The position numbers were made by a program, and so were the translations under genes. DNA of 64,000 nucleotides from an uncultured Collinsella sp. (GTDB taxonomy: Bacteria; Actinomycetota; Coriobacteriia; Coriobacteriales; Coriobacteriaceae), in contig CAAELZ010000034.1 of NCBI GenBank assembly GCA_900756945.1, positions 6,120 to 70,119 on the forward strand, read 5' to 3'. This document shows, one piece after another, positions 47,543-56,135 of the stretch. Each line of letters begins with the position of its first letter. Positions within the stretch are counted from its first letter, which is position 1. Under the pieces are notes generated by a model that saw nothing but the letters and a program-made list of their open reading frames with translations, had not been told where the DNA came from and did not search any database.

Positions 47543-49507
47543 TTACTCCTTGTTGCGACGGTAGAGGAAGTAACCACCGGCGGAGATGACGGCAACGCCA
47601 GCGATGGCGAATGCAGCCACCATACGGCCATCAAAACGATCGCCAGTGGTGGGCAGGCCGCCCTTGGTGTTCGTTTTGTTGGTGGTTACTGTGGTCGTGG
47701 TGTCCGACTTGCCAGGCTTCTCGGGCTTGGTGGTGGGCTGCTCGGGCTTAGCGGGCTGCTCGGGGGTGCCGGGCTGCTCGGGGGTGCCGGGCTGCTCGGG
47801 GGTGCCGGGCTGCTCGGGGGTGCCGGGCTGATCCGGGGTGACCGGATCGGTGGCAAGAGCATCCTTGGCGTAAGTGATGGACACCTTGAGGCCGTTGGTC
47901 TCGGTGTTCAGGTCGCTCGGGGTGAAGGGCTTGCTGAAGTCCTCAGCCTTCAGATAAGCGCGCATCTCCTGAAGCAGGGCCTTGCACTTGACATAGGTGT
48001 TCTTGGTGGCAGCGTTGCCGGCCTTGTTGGCCAGGGCGGTGCGGCCCTCAGTGGTGGTCTCGGCGAGCATGGCCTTGTCGACCTCGAGGTTCTGCTCGAT
48101 GAGCTCGTTCTGGAGAGCGTCGAGGTAGGCGCGAACGCCGGTGCCGAGCTGCTCACGGTGCTCGAAGCACAGGGAGCTGATGTCCATGAGGACATAGTTG
48201 ATGGAGTTCTCGGGCTCCTCGTTGTTCACGATGTCCTCCTCTTCGCAGTGATCGAAGGAGACGGTCTGGTCGCTGTAGTACGGGCTAACCTCGGTGAGCA
48301 GTGCGGAGTAGTAGGGGATGGCGACGGAGTAGGCGGCGCGGGAGAGCATCTCCCACTGGATGGTCGCGATCTCGGGGTCCATGCCCTGACGGATCTGGAA
48401 GAGATTGACCTCGGTGTTGGTCTCGGTACCAATGGCGTAGGCGCCGTCGGTGTTGGCGTTGAGGCCCGGGACCTTCTCGCCGCGGTTGCCAAACGCGCGG
48501 ATCATCTCAAAGGTGTTCCAGTCGGACTTGCCGGGCTGGAAGAACAGCGGCTGCGCCTTGCTAACCAGGGCGCCGGTCGTGGCACGAGCATCTTCGCGCT
48601 CGTCCTTGACGATCTCGTAGTCGGTGCCCTCGGTGAGCGGCACACCGAAGTAGGCGCGACCCTGGACATAACGGGCCCAAGAATGCATGGCCTTTTCGCT
48701 AATTGCCTCGCCGTAGGTCTGGGCAACGTCAAATTGACCGTCATCGAAGTACTTGGCGAAGCCATTCTCCTTAGGCATGGACTCGATGGTCGCAGAGTGG
48801 AGACAGTTCGCGGTGTCGGTGAGGTCAACCTTGTAGTTGAGGTTGCCGATGTTGGGGTTGAGCGAGGCGATATCGTCAGTGAGCCTCATGGCGATCCACT
48901 GGTGGCCGGAAAGTGCGGCAAACAGCCAAGTCTCGTTGCTGTCGGCGATGATAATCTGATCGTTGCCGCAGGCGCCCTGCTCGTCGATGATCTTGCCGAG
49001 GAGCTCGACGCCCTCACGTGCATTGGCGCTTTCACCTAAGATAACGCTGCCGTAGCTGTACTCGCCAATACCGGTTTTGGTCAGGGGGTCTGCTGCCTCA
49101 GCATCAGCATTCATGCCGGTGGTCAGCGTTGCGGAGCAGGACACGCCCTTCTCATTGACGCCTGCCTCAGAGTAGGCATCATAGCGCCCGTGCCACTGGG
49201 AGGGATGGTCGCGTACATAGGTGTAGCGATACGTGGTCTTGGTCGAGGTATACATGAATGCGGACTCGTCCGAGCCGTACGTATGCCCCGGGCCGTGAGA
49301 AGGCTCAATGCCAAAGTGCTTGAGGTAGCGCTTATCGAAGTCCTCGGCGCGGCCATAGTACGTGTCACCGTCGGCCGTCAGCTTGTTGCCCATGTACATC
49401 TGCGTGCAGGCGAGCGCAGACGTCGGCATGGACATGATGGTTGCAGCTCCAAATGCAAGGCCTATGCCAAGCTTCTTGAGCGCGTTGACGGGATGAGTTT
49501 TACTCAT
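47543..49507 (-). CDS. Sortase-anchored C69-family dipeptidase
   Basis: A 654-residue secreted peptidase. The signal peptide (LGIGLAFGAATIMSMPTSALA) ends directly before Cys34, which becomes the N-terminal nucleophile (CTQMYMGN, then TYYGRAEDF). Family blocks are VNEKGVSCSATLT, EQGACGNDQIIIADSNETWLFAAL and FPSR-region equivalents. The C-terminal part has four tandem PGTPEQ repeats, then LPTTGD, a membrane helix and RRNKE, a sortase cell-wall anchor. It would cleave dipeptides or short peptides at the cell surface. A 10-bp hairpin lies in its leader. It is the only clearly LPxTG-anchored protein in the window. Confidence 0.9.
   Translation of the reverse strand: MSKTHPVNALKKLGIGLAFGAATIMSMPTSALACTQMYMGNKLTADGDTYYGRAEDFDKRYLKHFGIEPSHGPGHTYGSDESAFMYTSTKTTYRYTYVRDHPSQWHGRYDAYSEAGVNEKGVSCSATLTTGMNADAEAADPLTKTGIGEYSYGSVILGESANAREGVELLGKIIDEQGACGNDQIIIADSNETWLFAALSGHQWIAMRLTDDIASLNPNIGNLNYKVDLTDTANCLHSATIESMPKENGFAKYFDDGQFDVAQTYGEAISEKAMHSWARYVQGRAYFGVPLTEGTDYEIVKDEREDARATTGALVSKAQPLFFQPGKSDWNTFEMIRAFGNRGEKVPGLNANTDGAYAIGTETNTEVNLFQIRQGMDPEIATIQWEMLSRAAYSVAIPYYSALLTEVSPYYSDQTVSFDHCEEEDIVNNEEPENSINYVLMDISSLCFEHREQLGTGVRAYLDALQNELIEQNLEVDKAMLAETTTEGRTALANKAGNAATKNTYVKCKALLQEMRAYLKAEDFSKPFTPSDLNTETNGLKVSITYAKDALATDPVTPDQPGTPEQPGTPEQPGTPEQPGTPEQPAKPEQPTTKPEKPGKSDTTTTVTTNKTNTKGGLPTTGDRFDGRMVAAFAIAGVAVISAGGYFLYRRNKE
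47759..47830. repeat. Four 18-bp tandem repeats coding for PGTPEQ
   Basis: Four virtually identical 18-base units lie in the stalk region of the C69 peptidase gene. Identity at DNA level suggests recent expansion and possible copy-number variation between strains. Confidence 0.85.
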
Positions 49508-49526
49508 ATTCCCTCCCAGCGTGCGA

Positions 49527-49550
49527 AAGCCCTCTGTCTCCAGAGGGCTT
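49527..49550 (-). promoter_or_regulatory. Hairpin in the C69 peptidase leader
   Basis: AAGCCCTCTG (49527-49536) pairs perfectly with 49541-49550 around TCTC, 20 bases upstream of the start codon. The GGGAGGG ribosome binding site lies outside it. Function unknown; the A/T-rich stretch beyond (49560-49720) is the probable promoter area. Confidence 0.5.
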
Positions 49551-49722
49551 CACCCAATAATTACACCCCCTTAGCGTAACGAATTCGAAACAATATACAT
49601 TCATGAAAGATATTTACTCGATAAGCGTAGCGAAATATGCGATTAACGGTAAATTGAACTCATTCAGTGGGAAATCAATTTGTATAACGCCAGCGAAAAA
49701 TGTAGCTAAATAAAGCGTCAAG

Positions 49723-49773
49723 AAAAAAGCGGACCCCTCGCCGGCATGTGGTTTCATGCCGGCGAGGGGTCCG
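49723..49773 (-). terminator. Strong terminator of the lipid kinase operon
   Basis: A perfect 19-bp stem (49730-49748 with 49755-49773) and a six-base loop are followed on the minus strand by TTTTTT. Confidence 0.9.
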
Positions 49774-49801
49774 GGCTGCACGGGCCGTCTAAGAGTAATG
49801 G

Positions 49802-49894
49802 CTACTTCTTTCGACGGTGAATCACGTTAATGGCGTAGCCGACGAGCATGGCCAAAACGATGACGATAAAGCCAAGGATGGGGTTGTCGTTCAC
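49802..49894 (-). CDS. 30-residue membrane peptide downstream of the lipid kinase
   Basis: GTG start at 49894 with AGGAGG six bases upstream; that box overlaps the stop of the lipid kinase gene, so translation is coupled. The peptide has one hydrophobic helix (GFIVIVLAMLVGYAINVI) and ends HRRKK. A strong terminator follows. The good initiation signals and the membrane pattern argue for a real small protein, of unknown role. Confidence 0.65.
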   Translation of the reverse strand: MNDNPILGFIVIVLAMLVGYAINVIHRRKK

Positions 49895-49904
49895 GGGGGT
49901 CCTC

Positions 49905-50822
49905 CTATTTTCCGAGCGGCGAGAATTCGTCGACGATGATATCAAGGCATTGCGGTAGCGCGCGGGCGCCAAAGACGCCGGAGTTGCTGGAAATGATCTC
50001 GCCATCAAACTGCATACCGAGCGACGGCGTACAGGTAATCTTGGCTTCCTTGGTCTGGATGATCTTAAACTGCGGGCGGCCGAGCACCTTGCCGGCGGGG
50101 TCGAGCGCGGCGGTGATTACCGTGGGAAGCAGCTGTACCGTGCGTACGGGCTCGATGACCGCGATGTCGACCATGCCGTCGTTCATGCGGCAGTTGGGGA
50201 ACAGGTTGATGTCGTTTTGGATGACAGACGTGTTGCCCGCCATGCAGCAGATGCCGTCGAGTTCCTCGACAATGCCGTCATGCTCAATGGTGAAGTGCGC
50301 CACCGTGGGGTTGGGCGTGGCAAGTGCGGAGAGGAAGTAGGCGATCTCGCCGATGTCGTTTTTGGTGGGGGCGGCCTTCATCATGATCTCGGCGTCAAAG
50401 CCCGAGCCTGCGATGATGATAAAGCCATGGCGCTTTTCGTTGCCGTCCTCGTCGAGCCAAAAGAGCTCGCCCATGTCCACCTTGACCGTGCGGCCGGCGC
50501 GGCATGCCTTGGCGAGCGCCGCCGCCTCGGGGGCATTGCCGATGTTGTTAAAGAACAGGCAGGCCGTGCCGGAGGGGAAGACGAGCGTGGGGACGCCGCA
50601 TCCGCGCATCTGATCGAGCACGTTGGAGACAGTGCCGTCGCCGCCCGAAACGACCACGCGGTCGAACTCGCGAACGTCTGCCACGGCGTCCTCGGGCTCC
50701 ATGCCATCGCCGATAAAGCGCATCACGACCTCGTCGCCGCCCTGTGCAAGGGCGTGCGTGAATGCGTAGATTTCATCTGAGCTGGGACCCGATGCCGGAT
50801 TGTGGATGATAAGGCAGCGCAT
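49905..50822 (-). CDS. Diacylglycerol/lipid kinase family protein (YegS/DagK-like)
   Basis: A 305-residue soluble lipid kinase. It begins MRCLIIHNPASG (N-terminal phosphate loop) and has VVSGGDGTVSNVLDQM with the catalytic GGDGT motif, followed by FPSGTACLFFNNIG, a beta-rich C-terminal domain with GSGFDAEIMM, and an acidic MNDGMVDIAV segment. DgkB/YegS relatives phosphorylate diacylglycerol or related lipids at the membrane. Divergent from rnd. The downstream 30-residue membrane peptide could be a partner (inference). Confidence 0.88.
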   Translation of the reverse strand: MRCLIIHNPASGPSSDEIYAFTHALAQGGDEVVMRFIGDGMEPEDAVADVREFDRVVVSGGDGTVSNVLDQMRGCGVPTLVFPSGTACLFFNNIGNAPEAAALAKACRAGRTVKVDMGELFWLDEDGNEKRHGFIIIAGSGFDAEIMMKAAPTKNDIGEIAYFLSALATPNPTVAHFTIEHDGIVEELDGICCMAGNTSVIQNDINLFPNCRMNDGMVDIAVIEPVRTVQLLPTVITAALDPAGKVLGRPQFKIIQTKEAKITCTPSLGMQFDGEIISSNSGVFGARALPQCLDIIVDEFSPLGK

Positions 50823-50920
50823 ACTTACGTTCCCGTTCTGTGACTAACCGAGTATAGTTGTAGGGCAATGCCGATATCCTACCCGTGTTTTTCGGGCCTA
50901 ACCTTATTCGATGGGTTGAT

Positions 50921-52054
50921 ATGTACATTTCCACACATCAGGCTCTGGTCGACTTTTGCCAGCGCGCCCGCGAGTTCGACGCGATCGCCGTCGACACCGA
51001 GTTTTTGCGCGAGCGCACGTTTCATCCGCGCCTGTGCCTGGTCCAGATTGCCACCCCCGCCGAGAGTGTCGCTGTCGATCCGCTGGTGATCGACGACCTG
51101 TCGCCGCTTGCCGAGCTTATGGCCGACGAGAGCGTGATCAAGGTCTTCCACGCCTGCTCGCAGGACATGGAAGTTATGCTCCACACTGTGGGAGCGTTGC
51201 CGCGACCGATTTTTGATACGCAGGTTGCCGCCGCCTTTTTGGGCGAGCGCCAGCAGATTTCGTATGGAGCGCTCGTTCAGGCGTTCTGCGGCGTATCGCT
51301 GCCCAAGACCGAGTCGCTAACCGATTGGTCGCGCCGCCCGCTGAGCGATAAGCAGATCGAGTACGCGATCGATGACGTCAAGTACTTGATCGTCGCCTAT
51401 ACCGAGATGATGAGTCGCCTGCGCGAGCTGGGCCGTGTGGACTGGGTGCTCGACGAGTTGCGCCCGCTGGCCGACGAGTCGCACTATCGCGCCGATCGCC
51501 ACGAGGCGTTCCGCAAGGTCAAACGCATCAATTCGTGCAGCCGTCACCAGCTGGGTATCGCGCGCGAGCTCGCCGCCTGGCGCGAGGATCGCGCCGAGCG
51601 CCGCAACATCCCGCGCAAGTGGGTCATGTCCGACGACACGCTGCTGGCGCTTGTGAAGCGTAACCCCGTGCGCGTTGAGGAGTTCCGCAGCATCCGCGGT
51701 ACCGATCAGCTGGGGGAGCGCGACGTGGACGGCGCGCTCATGGCCATCAAGCGCGGCGCAAGCTGCCCGCACGATCGCCTGCCGCTCATGGTGCGCGGGC
51801 ACCGTCAGATCTCGCCGGAGCTGGAGAGCGTGACGGACCTGATGTACGCGCTCATCCGCCTGGTTGCCGAACGCTCGGGAGTGGCGACCTCGGTCATTGC
51901 CTCGCGCGATGACCTGGCCGACTATATCGAGCATCCTGAGCAAAGCCCCCTGCGCGAAGGCTGGCGTTTTGAGCTTGTGGGTTCGCGCCTGGACGATCTG
52001 CTCTCGGGCAATATGGGGCTGACGGTGAAGGACGGCAAAATTGAATTGCTATAA
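50921..52054 (+). CDS. rnd: Ribonuclease D
   Basis: A 377-residue 3'-5' exoribonuclease. The DEDDy exonuclease domain shows AVDTEFLRERTFHPRLCLVQIA (Asp-Glu), VFHACSQDMEVML (Asp), and AIDDVKYLIVAY (Tyr-Asp). Two HRDC-like helical regions follow, the first with RRNIPRKWVMSDDTLLALVKRNP. It trims tRNA and other stable RNA 3' ends. The start at 50921 (MYISTHQALVDF) fits the family; the upstream GTG adds unconserved residues. No strong ribosome binding site is seen. Confidence 0.92.
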   Translation: MYISTHQALVDFCQRAREFDAIAVDTEFLRERTFHPRLCLVQIATPAESVAVDPLVIDDLSPLAELMADESVIKVFHACSQDMEVMLHTVGALPRPIFDTQVAAAFLGERQQISYGALVQAFCGVSLPKTESLTDWSRRPLSDKQIEYAIDDVKYLIVAYTEMMSRLRELGRVDWVLDELRPLADESHYRADRHEAFRKVKRINSCSRHQLGIARELAAWREDRAERRNIPRKWVMSDDTLLALVKRNPVRVEEFRSIRGTDQLGERDVDGALMAIKRGASCPHDRLPLMVRGHRQISPELESVTDLMYALIRLVAERSGVATSVIASRDDLADYIEHPEQSPLREGWRFELVGSRLDDLLSGNMGLTVKDGKIELL

Positions 52055-52118
52055 GGAAGCCTAGCCGCTTGAGTGGGTAGAATGCCTCCAACGTGTAACT
52101 CGATTCGGAGGAATTCGC

Positions 52119-52823
52119 ATGCCCTATTATTATGGTTACGGCTTTGGCATCGACCCGCTGTACCTGCTGGTTGTTCTTGTCTGCACGGTGCTTGGCCTTG
52201 CCGCACAGAACTATATCAACTCGACGTACAAAACCTGGTCCAAGGTTCGCTCGGACGGCGATACGGGTGCCACGGTCGCTCGCCGCATGCTCGATGCCAA
52301 CGGTTGTAGTGCCGTGGGTATCAAGGGTGTCGCTGGCGAGCTCACCGACCATTACAACCCGCAGGACAACAACCTGTATCTGTCGGATGCCAATCGTTCG
52401 GGCGGTTCGGTCGCAAGCGTTGCCGTCGCCTGCCACGAGGCGGGCCATGCCGCCCAGCGTCAAAGCGGCTATGCCATGATGAAGGTACGTACCGCCCTCG
52501 TGCCGGTCGTCAACTTTACCCAGAACACCTGGACCATCGTGTTGCTCTTGGGCCTGTTTATGAACATCGCGGGACTCACGACCCTCGCGCTGATCTTCTT
52601 CTCGTTTAGCGTGCTGTTCCAGCTCGTTACGCTGCCGGTCGAGATTGACGCCAGCCGCCGCGCCGTGGCGTATATCGAGCAGTCGGGCATGAGTTCCAAG
52701 CAGGTCAACGGTGCCAAGAAGGTGCTGACGGCCGCCGCGCTTACCTATGTTGCCGCTGCGCTCACCTCGATTATTCAGCTGCTCTATCTTATGGCTCGCT
52801 ACAACAGAAACTCCAACCGATAA
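52119..52823 (+). CDS. Neutral zinc metallopeptidase, YugP family
   Basis: A 234-residue membrane protease of the PF04298/YugP type. TM1 is near the start (YLLVVLVCTVLGLA), followed by NLYLSDANRSGGSVASVAVACHEAGHAAQ with the zinc motif HEAGH. Two hydrophobic helices follow (TIVLLLGLFMNIAGL and LALIFFSFSVLFQLV), then LPVEIDASRRAVAYIE (third zinc ligand Glu/Asp) and a final helix. The substrate is unknown. A GGAGGAATT box precedes the ATG. Confidence 0.9.
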   Translation: MPYYYGYGFGIDPLYLLVVLVCTVLGLAAQNYINSTYKTWSKVRSDGDTGATVARRMLDANGCSAVGIKGVAGELTDHYNPQDNNLYLSDANRSGGSVASVAVACHEAGHAAQRQSGYAMMKVRTALVPVVNFTQNTWTIVLLLGLFMNIAGLTTLALIFFSFSVLFQLVTLPVEIDASRRAVAYIEQSGMSSKQVNGAKKVLTAAALTYVAAALTSIIQLLYLMARYNRNSNR

Positions 52824-52938
52824 CAAATGGGACAGGCAGGCGCCGCGGGGATTCGTGTCCTCGCGGCGCTGTACTATGTGTTGGACTTGAATTTGCGCAG
52901 GGCCAGAGCCTTTGTGCACGATAACGAAAGGAGGTTGC

Positions 52939-54390
52939 GTGGCAGGTTGGAATCTAACCGGCAATGCCGTTTCCGCCGAGTTCGACGGTTCGGACGAGCA
53001 GGAGCGTAAGGAGCTCAGCGTGAGCCAGGCGGTAGAGATCGCCGCCGGTGCGCTCGATGCCATTCCGCAGCTGAGTGTCCTGGGCGAGGTCACGGGTTTC
53101 CGTGGTCCCAACGCCCGAAGCGGCCACTGTTACTTCCAGATTAAAGACGACTCGGCCGCCGTCGACTGCATCATCTGGAAGGGCGCCTACCTTAAGCGTA
53201 CCTTCGATCTGCGTGACGGCATGCAGGTGAGCTTTAAGGGCAGCTTCAATCTCTATAAGGCCACGGGCCGCATGAGCTTTGTCGCTCGCTCGTTTTCGCT
53301 GGCGGGGGAGGGTCTGCTGCGTCAACAGGTGGCGCAGTTGGCCGAAAAGCTACGCCGCGAGGGACTGATGGACGAGTCCCGCAAACGCCGCATTCCGGTG
53401 TTTTGCTCACGCGTGGCGGTCGTCACCTCGCTTTCCGGTGCGGTAATCGACGACGTCAAGCGTACGCTGCGCCGTCGCAACCCGCTCGTCGAGCTTGTCT
53501 GCGTGGGCGCCAAGGTTCAAGGCGAGGGTGCGCCGGCCGAGCTCATTGAGGGCTTGCGCCGCGCCGCTTCCATTACGCCGGCGCCCGACTGTATTTTGCT
53601 GGTGCGCGGCGGCGGCTCCTTCGAGGACCTCATGACCTTCAACGACGAGGAGCTTGCCCGTGCGGTGGCAGCCTGTCCCGTGCCCGTGGTGACGGGTATT
53701 GGCCATGAGCCCGATACCTCGATTTGCGACATGGTGAGCGACCGACGCGCCTCCACGCCCACGGCGGCGGCAGAATCGGTGGCGCCGGCCATGACGGAGT
53801 TGGCCGATGTGCTCGAGACGCGCCATCAGCGTCTGGGTGCCGCGATGGCTTCGATGATTGGGTCGGCCCAGGTCGACCTGGAGATGCTCGATCAGCGCGG
53901 TCGCCGTGCCTGGGATACCTATACGGCTCGCTTGGGCGATGCGCTCGATGCGGCTGCGTGTCGCCCGTGCCTCAACGACCCCACATTTATGGTCGAGCGT
54001 CGCGAATCGGAGCTTGCCCTGACGGCCGATCGCCTGTCGGGCGCCATAGTACGCTCAGTCGGGGTCTTCCGCTCCAACTTCGAGCGTCTGCCCGAGCGCT
54101 CGATCGCAAGCACCTCAGGGCTCGACGGCAAACGCCATGCGCTCACGCTTGCGAGTTCCCGTCTGGAGCATCAGGGACGTTCGATGCTTAGCAAACCCGC
54201 ATCCGACCTGGGCCGTGCGGCAGCCTCGCTCGATGCCCTGTCGCCGCTCAAGGTGCTTGCCCGCGGCTATTCCATCGCGTACAGCGATGATGGGGTTGCT
54301 ACGAGCGTCAAGACCTTTAAGCCTGGCGACGCCATCCGCGTGCGCATGGCAGACGGTAACGTGTCGGCAACGGTCGATGCGGTCGAGTAG
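52939..54390 (+). CDS. xseA: Exodeoxyribonuclease VII large subunit
   Basis: A 483-residue protein. The N-terminal OB-fold (about residues 25-120: LSVLGEVTGFRGPNARSGHCYFQIKD ... GMQVSFKGSFNLYK) binds ssDNA. The catalytic domain has VVTSLSGAVIDDVKRTLRRR, LVRGGGSFEDLMTFNDEELARA, TGIGHEPDTSICD and RRASTPTAAAE. It forms exonuclease VII with the small subunit encoded next. GTG 52939 is chosen as start because AAAGGAGG lies five bases upstream. Confidence 0.95.
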   Translation: MAGWNLTGNAVSAEFDGSDEQERKELSVSQAVEIAAGALDAIPQLSVLGEVTGFRGPNARSGHCYFQIKDDSAAVDCIIWKGAYLKRTFDLRDGMQVSFKGSFNLYKATGRMSFVARSFSLAGEGLLRQQVAQLAEKLRREGLMDESRKRRIPVFCSRVAVVTSLSGAVIDDVKRTLRRRNPLVELVCVGAKVQGEGAPAELIEGLRRAASITPAPDCILLVRGGGSFEDLMTFNDEELARAVAACPVPVVTGIGHEPDTSICDMVSDRRASTPTAAAESVAPAMTELADVLETRHQRLGAAMASMIGSAQVDLEMLDQRGRRAWDTYTARLGDALDAAACRPCLNDPTFMVERRESELALTADRLSGAIVRSVGVFRSNFERLPERSIASTSGLDGKRHALTLASSRLEHQGRSMLSKPASDLGRAAASLDALSPLKVLARGYSIAYSDDGVATSVKTFKPGDAIRVRMADGNVSATVDAVE

Positions 54391-54432
54391 GCCGCGTTTC
54401 ATAGTGATAGACCCTTAGGAAAGGAAACAGAT

Positions 54433-54699
54433 ATGGCAGAGAAGACCCCGGTAGAGCAGCTTACGTACAAGCAGGCCTCGCAGGAGCTGGAGCTCATCAT
54501 CCGCAGCCTGGAGTCGGGCGATATGGAGCTTGAGGAGTCGCTCGAGAGCTACACCCGCGGCGTCGAGCTCCTCAAAAGCCTGCGCACCCGCCTGTCCAAT
54601 GCCGAGCAGAAGGTCTCGGTGCTCCTTAAGGACGTCGACGGCAACGACGTGCTCGCCGACGGCGAGGCCGCCAACACCGATGATAACCTTTCGTTCTAA
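54433..54699 (+). CDS. xseB: Exodeoxyribonuclease VII small subunit
   Basis: An 88-residue helical protein with the family pattern LTYKQASQELELIIRSLESGDMELEESLESYTRGVELLKSLRTRLSNAEQKV. It assembles in several copies on XseA. It starts 42 bases after xseA with an AGGAAAGGA box; the two are surely co-transcribed. The acidic tail is short and variable in the family. Confidence 0.95.
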   Translation: MAEKTPVEQLTYKQASQELELIIRSLESGDMELEESLESYTRGVELLKSLRTRLSNAEQKVSVLLKDVDGNDVLADGEAANTDDNLSF

Positions 54700-54748
54700 G
54701 CATCTCGACCAAATATAATTACCTTGGTCTGTAAGAAAGGAACCAGCT

Positions 54749-55084
54749 ATGTGCGATTGCATCTTCTGTAAAATTGCCAACCACGAGATCCCCTCGACCG
54801 TTGTCTATGAGGACGACCAGGTCATCGCCTTCGACGACCTTAACCCCCAGGCGCCGGTCCACACGCTCGTGATCCCTAAGAAGCACTACAGCGACATCGC
54901 CGACAACGTACCCGCCGAGACCATGGGCGCCATGGCTCACGCCATCCAGGAGGTCGCCAAGGCCAAGGGACTGGAGGACGGTTTCCGCGTCATTTCCAAC
55001 AAGGGTGTCAACGCTGGCCAGACCGTCATGCACTTCCATATGCACGTCCTCGGCGGCAAAAACCTGGGCGAGAACCTCATCTGA
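54749..55084 (+). CDS. HIT-family nucleotide hydrolase (HinT-like)
   Basis: A 111-residue purine-nucleoside phosphoramidase-type protein. CDCIFCKIANHEIPSTVVYEDDQVIAFDDLNPQAPVHTLVIPKKH is the conserved front, and the HIT motif is HFHMHVLGG with the nucleophilic histidine. Four cysteines/histidines near the N-terminus may bind zinc. It acts on AMP-linked amines, including aminoacyl-AMP. It stands 49 bases after xseB and may be part of the same transcript. Confidence 0.94.
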   Translation: MCDCIFCKIANHEIPSTVVYEDDQVIAFDDLNPQAPVHTLVIPKKHYSDIADNVPAETMGAMAHAIQEVAKAKGLEDGFRVISNKGVNAGQTVMHFHMHVLGGKNLGENLI

Positions 55085-55125
55085 GGACGCGTAGCCCGTC
55101 GACTTGGCTGCCTTTGGAGTAATCT

Positions 55126-56016
55126 ATGCAGCTTTCTCAACTCGAATACCTTCAAGCGGTAGCGAACTATGGCGGCGTGCGCAAAGCAGCTCGCGCCGTT
55201 CATGTGAGTCCGCAGGCTGTTTCGTCGGCAATCAAAAAGTTGGAATCTGAGTATCAGATTGTTTTGCTCGACCGATCGGCGGGGGAGGCTGTTTTGTCTC
55301 CGGCTGGTAGAGAATTTGCGCGTCGTGCACGCGTGATCCTGGCACAAGTCGACGATCTCAAAAAGTACGCTCAATCGAGGGGCGACGGCGTCTCGCCCGA
55401 TGGCCACTTTCGTCTTTACGCCCCCTGCCTTCATGGACGGGGGCGCCTTTTTGCCGAAAACTGGTATGACTCGTTTGAACGCTCGCGCCTTCAGATTCAT
55501 CTTGATGTGTGGCATCAGCCAACGGCTACATGCTTTGAATCACTTATACTTGGAATATCGGACGCGGCTATCTCGTTTGAGGAACCACGGGACAGCGTCC
55601 TTTCTTCAAAATATTTGGGTGAAAAGGAGCTCAAGGTTCTTTCATGCCCAGCGGGTCATCAATCTGTGGGCGCCATGACCATTCGCGAGTTACTGGGCGG
55701 CAGGCTCGCTGTTCCCATTAATTTGTCACCCTGTCTCAATGCAATCAATCAATGTCCCGAAGCCCAGCTCGTCAATTTTCGCTTCCGTGATGTTGAATAC
55801 GGAAACAGGGCTCAGACTGAGTTTCTTCAAGCCGGGGGATTGATATTGAGTTTGTCTGGGTCCTCTCTCGCATCGGATGGGTCAGAAGTGAGTGAGTGCT
55901 CCATTGAAGGTTCGCGTGATGTAACCTTGCCTATCTACTTTTGCTATCGGCAAAATTCCTGGACTGATCGACACCAGACGGTTTTTCTGCACCTATTGCG
56001 TCATCTTGCTTCGTGA
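55126..56016 (+). CDS. LysR-family transcriptional regulator
   Basis: A 296-residue regulator. Residues 1-62 are the LysR HTH (LSQLEYLQAVANYGGVRKAARAVHVSPQAVSSAIKKLESEYQIVLLDR), with a linker helix and a periplasmic-binding-protein-like effector domain. It is next to, and on the same strand as, an MFS transporter gene, its likely target. Base composition appears more A/T-rich than in the adjoining genes, suggesting that this regulator-transporter pair was acquired separately (inference). Confidence 0.88.
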   Translation: MQLSQLEYLQAVANYGGVRKAARAVHVSPQAVSSAIKKLESEYQIVLLDRSAGEAVLSPAGREFARRARVILAQVDDLKKYAQSRGDGVSPDGHFRLYAPCLHGRGRLFAENWYDSFERSRLQIHLDVWHQPTATCFESLILGISDAAISFEEPRDSVLSSKYLGEKELKVLSCPAGHQSVGAMTIRELLGGRLAVPINLSPCLNAINQCPEAQLVNFRFRDVEYGNRAQTEFLQAGGLILSLSGSSLASDGSEVSECSIEGSRDVTLPIYFCYRQNSWTDRHQTVFLHLLRHLAS

Positions 56017-56135
56017 AATTAATTGGCTTCGAGACGTCAAGTGATTATTGACGCCTTGTAACACATAGCTGACAGCTTTGCCCTCATGCTTTTCCAAGAT
56101 TCCGATTTAGATTGCTGACTCTTGGAGGGCGGAGC

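Noticed and set aside
47759..47830. Tandem repeats resembling a tiny CRISPR array
   Set aside because: There are no spacers: the 18-base units are contiguous and in frame, coding for PGTPEQ in a surface-protein stalk. No cas genes are nearby.
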